Shown here: positions 34,773 through 46,000 of the stretch, one piece after another
Layout of the letters: the number at the start of each line of letters is the position of its first letter
Position numbering within the stretch: position 1 is the first letter of the stretch
Origin: Elysia chlorotica
Taxonomy: Eukaryota; Mollusca; Gastropoda; Plakobranchidae
DNA length: 64,000 bases
Assembly (NCBI GenBank): GCA_003991915.1
Contig: RQTK01000135.1
Coordinates: 671,803 to 735,802, forward strand
Reading direction: 5' to 3'
The notes under the pieces: generated by a model
Seen by the model: only the letters and a program-made list of their open reading frames with translations
What the model was told of the DNA's origin: nothing
Database searches by the model: none
Translations under genes and position numbers: made by a program

Positions 34773-35470
34773 TAGGAGATAGCAATCCCTGGTTGAGCTG
34801 GTAAAAACTTTTAAAACAACTCTATACTCTGAAAAGATATATTCATTACCTTTGCAAAATATCACTGAACATAAAAATACAGAACAGTTATGCCCCTACA
34901 CACTTGTATAAATGTATATAGATCCGAGAAAACACACGTGAACAACGGATGTTCGAGCTTCGTGAATTCACAGAATTGTCATAACCAGGTGTTGAGTTTG
35001 TTTCTCGAAAGATTCCTCTCTTGTTTGCTCATGATGCAATAATACCATTCCTATCTACACACAAATCCATTCCTGTAAATCTGAACACACGTTCCTCTGC
35101 AAATGCCAGGACGATCTACTTTTAGTAAAGAAACTATACTGTCAGGCCGAGATTATTTTACTCACACTCTTAGGTTATGGATACAAACCACTTAGCCTGA
35201 AACACTGAGTCCATGAAAAAAGCTTAAGCTTAATGAGCAACAATTGTAATATAATAATATATGATTCCCTTAGCGTCAGAACAACTCAGCTGACACGGTA
35301 TACCAAACATACAACGGAGGCAGTGCCAGGTCGCAAATAAACAGCATAGCACGGCAATGATGGGGGCAGACAGAGAACGAGAGAGGGTGAGAGTCAGCGG
35401 AGGAGGAAGGTGACAAAACACGTCGATCACAGCACAAGTTATAAGAGAGAGTGAGAGAGTGAGCGAGAAT

Positions 35471-35473
<3 letters not shown>

Positions 35474-35546
<73 letters not shown>
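35474..35546. repeat. (GA)n microsatellite between short direct repeats
   Basis: A GA run of about 73 bp. The words ggtgacaaaacacgtcg (near 35,417) and ggtgacaaaccacgtcg (near 35,546) flank it. Confidence 0.95.
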
Positions 35547-35547
<1 letters not shown>

Positions 35548-36589
35548 GACAAACCACGTCGCTCTCGGCATAAGCTAGAAGAGTTATGATCTTAGTTTCT
35601 TGGCGCGCTCACCCTCATCCCTCTCTTATTCAACCACCTCGCACAAGAATCTGACCTTGCGTTACTTTTTGACAGCTGCTCCGTTAGTTGCACGGCTACC
35701 GGTTGTCTTGGCCTCCTCTCTAAACACAATATAGTGTCAAGGCGTAAAAGGTCACGCCACGTTCTCAGTCCCTATCTCCCAAAACCCGATGATGCTACAA
35801 GCTTTTTTTAATATAATGATTACAGAATATTTCTGCCAAATATTAAATCTACGATATCGAGTAGAGATCTTGTTCAAGACTTTTTGTTATGTTAATTGTC
35901 ACTCTGTATATTTCGATATCAAGCCATTACATCAGCAAAATTCATTTTTAACGTGTGCCACAATTTACAGTATACACACGTTGACGACTCGAGGTCTGAA
36001 TCTCCATCTTATCTCTATATTCCCATTTACTCTTCGCCCATGATCTTTTCAGTTCACTACACATGTACTAAAAACATGAAATAGACGTAGACCGCAACCT
36101 GCATTTTAATTAACACGACACAAGGGATTGATTAGTTGAAAAACCAGCACTACAATTTCAAAGCGGAAGGATAGATACGAAATTCAATCACAAAGTCTAG
36201 GCATACTGTTCTGTCACACGAAAATCACACGGAACCAATCACTAGATCGATGAACGATGAGTACACACCGTGCACGCTGTACGCAATAAAGTCTTATAAA
36301 AATCTTCCCGACAACAGCACAGCCGAGAGTCTAGATCTAGTCTGGATTAACTCAACATTGACACACTTCACAATCTTTATACACCAGCGAGGAATCAAAT
36401 GACAAATAAAGAAGATGCAACTTGCAAGTTCCCACAAGATATTTTGTTGCCGTCAGAACAGTATAAATGTAATCCCACCACTAAAGCAGTCGTGGATGGA
36501 AGGCTTAGCTGTGTACGTTGAACGTTCTCCGTCAAGGCGTCACCATCACCCCCTACCCCCAACAGACTACTACTAGAAGGTGAAAGGGG

Positions 36590-36722
36590 GTTCGGAGAGA
36601 GGGAGAGACAGAGAGGGGGTGGGTGGAGAGAGAGGGAGAGACAGAGAGGGAGAAAGAGAGAGAGAGAGATAGAGAAGAGAGAGGGAGAGAGAGAGAGGGG
36701 GGGGGTGGAGAGAGAGGGCGAC
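36590..36722. repeat. imperfect GA/G-rich tract
   Basis: Two related blocks of gagagggagagacagagag type with G runs. Confidence 0.9.
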
Positions 36723-37104
36723 GCGGTGATGTGATCAATAGGTGCGCACACATCCAGCACTGACATCGACCCGGCCTTCCCCACTACTCCCACGCTCCCG
36801 CAGTACGTGTATTGAGGCGTGTGTCCAGCACTTTTTATATATTGAACCACATGTAACTAAACACATTATTTTCTTACTACTCTTCATTTTCACTAAATTT
36901 ACCAGTCGCATTGCTTTTTTTTTTTTTTACATAATTATGTTAAGAGTTTTTTTTCTAAAAATGGGAGGAAGGGGAGAGAGAATACTCTACACATTTTCTG
37001 AACTTAAACCGCTGCAGGTTTGCTACAGAATTTTGCCGATACTGTTTTAAAAAAATGCCAACAGAGCGTTTTCTTGCAAATGGTAGTGCGATTTGGAAAT
37101 CGAG

Positions 37105-37260
37105 AAACTCTCTCTCTCACACACACATTACACTGACAGTGACACCAAAACACTCATGGTAGGGGTGGGACGAAATTCGAAAATCCAATAGAGGGTTTGA
37201 AGTCGAACCAGGTACGTGTATTCCCAGATCAAAAGCACAGTGCGTCTTCAATCAGCCAAC
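37105..37260 (-). mobile_element. SINE middle and head fragment
   Basis: attacactgacagtgacacc and ggtaggggtgggacgaaatt match the family middle; the following ggtttgaagtcgaaccagg is B-box-like on minus. It lies just outside the rearranged cluster that starts at 37.3 kb. Confidence 0.5.
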
Positions 37261-37318
37261 AGGCAGTTTCTTTCTCGTACAATATGTTGTTTTGTTTATA
37301 TATATAAAGTCTTCAAGT

Positions 37319-37601
37319 CTTCTATTCCATGATTGGTATTGGGAGTACTACTACTAGTAGGCCTACATACAAAGTCCTGCTCCCCCCCCCCCCCCCCCAG
37401 CGCCAGGCCGTCACACTCACAGTTTAGTATGGGATCATAAGGATTCTGGGATACGTTCCGACACCGTCCAGATGTCTGAGTTGATACACACGTGCGTGTG
37501 GCCCTGGGGGGGCTGGGGGGGCGGGGGGGGGGGGGGGGGGAGAGCAGGCATTTGTATGTAGGTCTAGGCCTACTACCAATACCAATCATGGAATAGAAGA
37601 C
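37319..37601. repeat. inverted repeat with 62-67 bp arms around a C-run/G-run loop
   Basis: The left arm (37,319-37,385) begins tcttctattccatgattggt; the right arm (37,540-37,601) ends accaatcatggaatagaaga. The loop carries a C run (37,382-37,398), a G run (37,508-37,540) and a segment (37,418-37,505) that recurs inverted at 38,045-38,110 and 38,310-38,390. Confidence 0.9.
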
Positions 37602-37605
37602 ATAA

Positions 37606-37916
37606 AATAGTTCTAGTCCCTAGTCAGTATGAACAAAAACAGGGCCACATGCACGTGTGTGTGTCAATGCTGTCCAATGCTGAGCGACGTGCGGCATCTG
37701 TCGGCTGGCGTGGCTGTCTCTCCCGGATCACCTGCTCCTTCCCCTTCTATTAGTTCTAAATCTAATGTCGCAGACCCAGCTCAGTCTCCAGCCCCACCCG
37801 CCACCCCTGTGCCTGTATGTCCGCCCCCAAATGACTTAGACGGTGGCTTTGGGACTGATCAATAAGCTCAAGAACATCACCCCCGTACACCTGCTCTCTC
37901 TTTCGTTCTCTCCTCG

Positions 37917-37955
<39 letters not shown>

Positions 37956-38940
37956 TTGTCCCATTCTTCCTTCCTCCCCACTCCCTCTATCTTTCTGTCT
38001 CGACCCCCTCCCTTTTCACTCACTCACTCTCTCTCTCTCTCTAAGACGGTGTCGGAACGTATCCCAGAATCCTTATGATCCCATACTGTACTGTGAGTGT
38101 GACGGCCAGTTCCATCCATACAAAATTATAAAGTGCTGATGTCGGACGTAAAACCAACGTAACACAATATTTTTTTTATCATATAATACTTATTAGTCCC
38201 TGATCCTTCCTCTTATTGTCGACGGTATGGTAGTACAGACATACACGAGACTGTTCCTCCTAGTTCTAGTCCCTAGTCAGTATGAACAAAACCAGGACCA
38301 CATGCACGTGTGTGTCAACTCAGACATCTGGACGGTGTCGGAACGTATCCCAGAATCCTTATGATCCCATACTAAACTGTGAGTGTGACGGCCTGTTCCA
38401 TCCATACAAAATTATAAAGTGCTGACGTCGGACGTAAAACCAACTTAACACAATATTTTTTTTTTATCATATGATGCTTATTAGTCCCTGATCCTTCCTC
38501 TTATTGTCGACGTTGTGGTAGTAGAGACATACACGAGCCTGCTCCTAGTTCTAGTCCCTAGTCAGTATGAACAAAAACAGGGCCACATGCACGTGTGTGT
38601 GTCAATGCTGTCCAATGCTGAGCGACGTGCGGCATCTGTCGGCTGGCGTGGCTGTCTCTAGGGATCGAGACAGAAAGAAAGAGGGAATGGGGAGGAAGGA
38701 AGAATGGGACAAGCAGAGAGAGATAGATAGTAGCGAGGAGAGAACGAAAGAGAGAGCAGGTGTACGGGGGTGATGTTCCTGAGCTTATTGATCAGTCCCA
38801 AAGCCGCGTCAAGTCGTATGGGGGCGGGCAGACAGGCACAGGGATAGCGGGTGGGGACTGGAGACTGGGCTGGGTCTGCGACACCTTTGTCATTAGATTT
38901 AGAACTAATAGAAGGGGAAAGAGCAGGTGACACGGGAAAG
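37606..38940. repeat. composite direct and inverted repeat cluster
   Basis: A direct repeat of about 108 bp (37,611-37,720 and 38,553-38,659; contains gagcgacgtgcggcatctgt) is followed each time by one arm of a long inverted repeat: 37,723-38,015 and, reversed, 38,662-38,938 (about 280-290 bp). Between them, two plus-oriented units share acggtgtcggaacgtatccc (38,045 and 38,333) and end in the SINE-like tail agtgctga.gtcggacgtaaa (38,130 and 38,418). Coding-looking frames here are by-products of GC content. Confidence 0.85.
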
Positions 38941-39046
38941 ACAGCCCGCCAGCCGGCAGACCCCCTCCTGTCAATTAATCTCATAAATCCACCGGGCCCC
39001 TTCTTCATACGGCCAATCTCTATTCCTTTCTTCGGTTTCTTCCCTT

Positions 39047-39100
39047 CAGTCTCTCTCTCTCTCTCTCACTCTCTCTCTCTCTCTCCCTCCCTCCCCCTCT
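39047..39100. repeat. (CT)n microsatellite
   Basis: CT run with a small interruption, then CCCT-rich sequence. Confidence 0.93.
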
Positions 39101-40057
39101 TTCTACACTCACTTTCTCTGCCTATCTATATTACCAAGACACAAACTTGGCCCTCATTAATTTTAAATACGATCAAACTCCGTGTGATTGTACGTGTAAT
39201 ATTTAGTCTCTCCAGGTAACTAGATAAACAAATTGAAGAGATACATTTTTAAATTCTTTGAATATATATTAATATATTATTTTATTATATTTTGTGTGCA
39301 AAAATGTCCTGTTCGTTTCAACTCAAGGGTAGTGGCATATTATTTGGAAATTGGTTGCTACTTACATGATTAACACACAAAAATGTTACATCTATCATCA
39401 AAGGTATGATGAAAATGACAAGTATTATATTTTCTGTTTAAATATTTACTTGCATAAACCGAATCTAGCAATGAACTCCAAACATTCAATTCATTTACTC
39501 TGATCACTGTAACGTCCAATTTACACCAGAATGATGATTTCTAATGAGCATTTAGCAGTCACATACTGATACTCCTTGTTCAAACACTTTTTAACCACTG
39601 GCCATGGATTACTAAACTATAGTAGTCCTTGCCACTGGCCTATCCCTTTTGTATGGTGAAAATAAACAGAGAGAAAGTGTAAACTAAAAGACTGGTAACC
39701 CTCCCTATTTACAAACCACTATTAAATAACCACGAATTTTGAGAAAATCACACAAGAAAGAGAGTAACATATTTGACTACAAATAACAAAAACATGGATA
39801 CAACAAGTACATAGACATCAGAGAGCCAAAACATTCCTGAACCAATCAGAGACAAAAGAAAGCCTCAACCAATAAAAGAATGTGGACAATCAGGTTAACC
39901 ATAATGCCACAGAGGGCCCATTGAGGTAATAAAAGCCATGGTTTGATCACACCCATTGATCTGTTAACACATTTTCCTAGTTCTACCAAAATTCTGCCTT
40001 TTCCAGCCCATTCAAAAGATGTCAAAATACAAAAACTTTGAGACACTTATCGTTGAA

Positions 40058-40283
40058 GTGTTGTTGCTTAACGCCCAATATCAGCACTATATAGGCTATA
40101 TTGTGATCATGTCCCAAGACTAACGTCTCACAAGTTTATGAGCTGCAACACAGAGACAGTGCAAGGATACCATGACTATGTCACATTAAACTGACACCGA
40201 CTTAACCAGTAGGGGACAAAATCGCCAAAGCGAGACTCAAACCACAGACCTTTTGCGTGCAAAATTTGATGTTCTACCCCAGC
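40058..40283 (-). mobile_element. tRNA-derived SINE copy
   Basis: Tail gttgttgcttaacg and cagcactatataggctat on plus (minus-oriented element), then the shared middle (ctgacaccgacttaacc) and a decayed tRNA-like head (gactcaaaccacagacc, ttctacccc). Same family as 17.9, 34.1 and 56.4 kb. Confidence 0.85.
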
Positions 40284-42171
40284 CCCAGCACTACTTTTGA
40301 TGGAAGCAATGTCCTTACATAACAAATAAATGGTAGATTTAAACCACTGTAACTCAATTTGCCATTATTTTTTGACAAATTTATATGTCAGTAGGATAAA
40401 GTATATATGTTCTGTCTCAGTGTGTCTTTTTTTATTGATCAGAAGAACGATTCTATGAAAAAAATAACAATAAATTTACAGAAGAGAGACAAACATCATG
40501 CTGCTAGTACCTTTACATTGTTCTAAGTGAATGGTACCAGGGCATTACTGAAAAATATGTTTGGTACACCTTATAGGATCAGCTCATTATTTTCAAGACA
40601 GTAAGATTATAGTTTAAAAAAATTTAAACAAAATTCAGGCTACAGGCCAGTGTCCACATGATCTCAAGATCTAGAATCTAGTAGAATCTAGTATCTCTAG
40701 TTCTATTCCGGTTCGGCTTTAGTGATCATTTATGGCTTCGTTTCCACAACAAATTGTGCATAATTTGTTGAAATTGCCTACATCTTTTGTGGATTATAAA
40801 AACCAAAACAAATTTGTAGAATTTAGTCCGATGTTCTTTAAGAGAGAAAAAATTTGTTTTCATCATTGTTTCTCTACCCCCCAAACACACAAACTTTTGC
40901 TCCCACCGATATATAAACTTGATCTGTACCAATAACAAAAAAAAACTCCCTTGACGAGTCACCGTAAACCCACTCTGTGTCAAGCATAAAATCATTATAT
41001 TGATTAACTCACTCTGCGTCTATGGTAAAATCACCCTGAGTCAATAATGAAATCACTCTGTGTCGATGATGATGTTGATATTAATAATAATAAATATATG
41101 GCTTTCATTTAATTTTAGACATTTGTTCAAGAATAATTATAGTCCACAAAGTTTCTCACTTTGACAAAGAAATGATGCACACTCAATGTTCCACAACCTC
41201 AGAGCATACTCTTTAAACACTTACAAACAAACAAAAACAACAACCCGGATATCCATCAAATTCAAATTGTGACTTTCATATCAAATAATACAGAATCTAG
41301 AATCTAGATCTAGACTAGATCTATCTATTAGATTTAGATATTAGATTCTAAATCTTTTTTTTAATTAAACTAGAGAAACAAGTTCTATTTTAAGAGTGCA
41401 GTCTGTTTTTTTTTCATATCTAAAAATCCCAATTGATCCTCACCAATTCGGGTGCTCTCACTCATGTCATTGTCTTCAGCGCCTTCCATTCCGATTCTCC
41501 AAGTAAATTCAGCCGACAGATATCTTCAAAATCCTCTTCTTACTTCTAGTCTAGATTGCCTAGTGTATATCAACCAATATAAGATCTAGATCTAGATTAT
41601 AAACTGGATTTTTTATTTGAATTCTAAACTAGCAATATGTTTGCAAACTGAATTTGGACTCAGAACGATTGGCGCTCGGGGTTGAAAAATAGAAATGAAA
41701 AAACAAAAAAGTGCAGAAAAATAATCTGTAGCTTATGGAGTAAGAAGCAGGAAGAACGAAAAGAAAAACAAGAGTTACCTACCCCCGTTTAGATAAATAT
41801 TTTCCTTCAAAACAAAAAACAGTACATTGTTTTGTGCTCTTCGTGGAATAAGCCGTTCGTGTATAATATACAATGTAAATAAATACTGTACATCGTAGCA
41901 TATGATTAGGCTTAATCTGCTACCCGCAACCGTCGATAATAGAGACCACAATCAATTAAACCTAAAATTTACTCTTTCTTCATTTAAAACAGATCCTCCT
42001 TCTGCTTTAATGCCAACAGAGCCACCGTCCTCCTTATTTCAGTGTCTTTAGGTAACCTTTCAGGTTGTCTTTATGATAGTTTGAACAGACATTCCCAGAC
42101 AGTAACATAATAATAACAATAACAACAACAATAAAAAATAAATAATAATAATAATAACAATAATAATAATA

Positions 42172-42284
<113 letters not shown>

Positions 42285-42567
42285 AACTACTTTTATTATT
42301 ACATTGTGTAATAATCTTATTAAAATAAAGTCACGGGGAAAGTTAAGCGCGGCGAGAAAAGTAATGGCAACCAACAACCGCGATGCCATTTGCCTAGTAA
42401 AAGGAGCACCCTAACTCTCTGTCACAGAGTATAGGACCAATCAAAAGATTTCCCTTAGGGGCCTAGTACATGTAACTTTTGTTGTTGTTCAAGCCTGCGA
42501 TGCGCCGAGGAAAAAAGGACAACAAAAATTATTGATTGAACCCACAGTTGGCTATTTAAGCCAGAAG

Positions 42568-42640
42568 TTAGAGTGGACTCTAATCCCGTCGTGAAAGGTA
42601 AAATTAGAGTACACTCTAATCCCGAGCTCAATGGTAAGAC
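42568..42640. promoter_or_regulatory. tandem pair of 16-bp palindromes upstream of C1orf198
   Basis: TTAGAGTGGACTCTAA (42,568-42,583) and TTAGAGTACACTCTAA (42,604-42,619): two 7-bp-arm palindromes inside a duplicated 36-bp unit (each followed by tcccg), about 105-155 bp before the start codon. Could be paired binding sites; no factor identified. Confidence 0.45.
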
Positions 42641-42722
42641 TTGAACCAGTACCAAGGCCAGTCACTCTTCAGGCTTTCTAGTATTTTTTTCTTCTTCAGG
42701 AGTTCAGGCCTCCAAAACAAAA

Positions 42723-43097
42723 ATGGCTGCTACAGAAACAAAGGCAATGGAAAGCGATAGACCTGTCGACATAAGTACAGATGTTTTCAAGTACTTTTGT
42801 CGTTCAAACTATATCAACAGAAGTATATTATCGCAAGAAAAAATTCTTAAAAAGCATTTAGAAGAGCAATGGGAGAATATCCCACCAGAGCGTAGAGACG
42901 CCTTGTTAGATCTTCTGTTTGTTGACGAGGAAGTACGGAAGAAGTACACGGATGATAACGGCAGTGATGATCAGTCAACAACCTACGGTTCCAGCCTTGT
43001 GAGGAATAGAGACCCTGGTTTCAAAACCGTTGAAGAGTCTTTTCCTCGTCTACGTATTAATTCAGGACAGAAAATCAACGTGGATTTTGAGAATGAG
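42723..43097 (+). CDS. C1orf198: C1orf198 exon 1
   Basis: 125 codons ending GAATGAG|GTGAAT. It carries the conserved N-terminal helical block (residues about 14-70). Reading past the donor meets a stop at 43,107. Confidence 0.92.
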
Positions 43098-46000
43098 GTG
43101 AATGCATGACAATTTTTATTGACTTTTTTTTCTACATTATTATAATCTTTGTACTCAAATTTCACCTAAAAAGTTGATGTTTATTACTGATTAATAAATT
43201 AAATACTAGATCTATGGATCTAGATCTAGATAATCATGTACCAGAACCAAGTAGAATTTTTTTCGCATAATTATGAGGATAATGAGACCGACTGATAATG
43301 GTCTCGGTATCCCCGCACTGTCTCAATGTGGCAGCGTGTAAAATTGTGACTGTCATTGGACGTTAAGAATCCAACCGAACATATTGAATCAATAATTTAT
43401 GTATTTTAGTAAAAAAATTTTAGGCGGGGAGGGGGTACAATAAAACTATAATTATAATCATGTGTTTACTATGGTTCACAAATTTTATGTGAAAGAGTTA
43501 TCTTCACTCTAACACTAGATCTATAGAGACAATCCTCTATAACTACAACATTTACATGGATTATAATTTTCTATTTGGAATCCGCCTCTAGAGGGGATTT
43601 CTTCTTGGGAACAACATGTGAAAAGTAATTATATTCTTATAAATCCCAAATTTATAAACAGTGACTGTAAAATGTGTACATCTTGTTTCAAGATGAAGAG
43701 TCTATAACTACAAACTTTTCTAGCTTCCTTACTTCTCTCATTCTCTATTCTCAGCTATGGACATGGAGAGATGAACACTCAGGCCCATTTTCATGGATGT
43801 CCAGGGTAACTATGAGCAAGGAAATAATTATAATTCATTTTATGCAGTTAACTTGAAAGGAAAAATCTTGTAATTTTAATTGCCTGAGGTGTGTTAACAA
43901 ATATGAATTAAGAGTCCTTTACACTACAGGAGGGGACATGTCTGCACCGCTTAAGAGTTGAAAAATGTAAATATACAACTACTACATGTTACACAGGGTA
44001 ACTATGAGCAAGGAAATAATTAGTATGTTAAGCAGTTAACTTGACAGGAAAAACCTTGTTAAATTTTAATGTCTTGAGGCGTGTTAAAAAATAAAGTTCT
44101 TTACACTACAGGAGGGGACATGTCTGCACGACTTAAGAGTTGAAAAATTTAAACAGCTACTACCTGTTACCACCTTAACTGAAGGAGCTGCATTTACAGG
44201 AGTTTCTTACTGTTTTCTTTCTGTATCATCCTTTACCCTATTTCCTCTAAAAGCATCTAGGTCTTGGGCATCAATAAGTATTGAAAGAGGTAGTACTTAA
44301 TGCAACTTTGGAGCTCTTTTACCTTTGAATAGACTGGTGGTACTGGTAAACATATTTCAAAAGATCAACACACATTATATACATATTTAAAAAAAATAAA
44401 AAATTAGTCCAGAATTTACAATCAATTTTAAAAGTTTCAAAGCCATTCATATTTTTACAATAAAGATCAAACAAATTAAGGATCACTACAAATATTTATA
44501 GTAAGAATTTAATTATAATGAATTATCTTTGCATAAAATCCTCCAAGTGTGCAAAATTATTGAACAGCAAATGTAAGGGAGCCGCCATGCTTAGTGATCA
44601 CTAACGATTTGAATTGGATCCAGATTTTTGGATCCAACAATTTGAAGAGGAGCATCTAGGAAAGAAAATGCAGAACTTTACCTCAGTTTATTTAGCAAAA
44701 CACAGAAATTTTTAAAAATTACTTGGATGCAAAAGTATTTCAGTTATTTTTAGTGTTGAATAGTGAAAAAAAATGACCTTTACTAATAATAAATAGATAT
44801 TATTTTTGGCAGGCTTAAAGTCATCTGAGTGGAACAAATTTTATAAATCTTGTGCAGTTTTTTCTTTCAATATTAGACTGAAATTATTGATGAGGGTCAT
44901 AGTCTATCTTAGTTTTTAATAGCTGTATGTTTACTTTTATTGCACAATGTTTTCATATTTCATTTTTGTTATATTTCAGAGTCAGCAAGACCTTACTTTA
45001 GAAGACCTAGAACCAGAGACCATTTTAAAACCTCAACCCAAACAGCTGAGGGTAGATTTGGATGATGAAAATTCTGTGAAAAGGGCAGGAGCCCAATTCA
45101 CTCACCCATGCAACTCCTGGTGCACAGATACTATTGAAGATTTTAAAAACCGCCAAGGAGAGATAGCTTTGACCCCAAGTCCCTCTCTAGAATTCTACGG
45201 TAATGTTAGGACAACTGCCTCAATAGAGGAAGTAAATCATGCCTTTGAAGGTAGTGTAGATGATTTATCTGCTCGATCCAGTCCAGTAAAGGAGGCAAGC
45301 AGAGAAAGTTCTCCAGAAAAAGGAATATCAGAATCGTCAACTAAGAAATCAAAGAAGATGGACCAGGGCAGGAAATCGCCGTCGCCCAAAAAAGCAGTGA
45401 GAAGCGGCAGCTTCAAGAAATCTCCTGTAAAGAAATCTGAGAGAGGGAAGGAGGAAAAACTGATAGTGAAGGGGGAGGAGTCTTTTGTTGCCGAGGCGTA
45501 CTGCAACCCTGTGATGGAATCTGAGTGGTCAAACTTTGTTGGAGACCAAACTAACGCTCCAATCACAGATGCGCCAGGGGCACAGATAATGGACAGGGGA
45601 GGGGAAACCTCAGCAGAACTTTCTGCTGCTTCACCATACAGGGGTGACCAAGTTCAACTGATACGGGATGAAAAAGAGTCTCCTCCTGATTCCAGACCAA
45701 CTTTAGCCTTAAATGCTGCTATGACTCCTGATTACAGTGACTGGTCTGCGGAGAGTACACCAGATCACAAGACACACCTTCTGAAGGGTTTGCAGGTCGG
45801 TCTTAGTAATAAAAAAAAAATGTTACAAAGTATTGTTTTAGTTTAAGCTATAAACAAGAAAAGAAAGCATACTGAGGTACTGGTAGCATACGTCTGAGTT
45901 AAATTAAAAAGGTATATTCATCTTTTAATGATCGAGAGATCATTTTTGTTACCAATGATGTCAAGTTGATAACCTCTCTCCATACTACTCATATCATTAA

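Noticed and set aside
37629..39008. Pro/Ser-rich frames on both strands of the repeat cluster
   Set aside because: The same sequence is open on both strands because the inverted repeat is GC/CT-rich. No start context, splice pattern or known protein.
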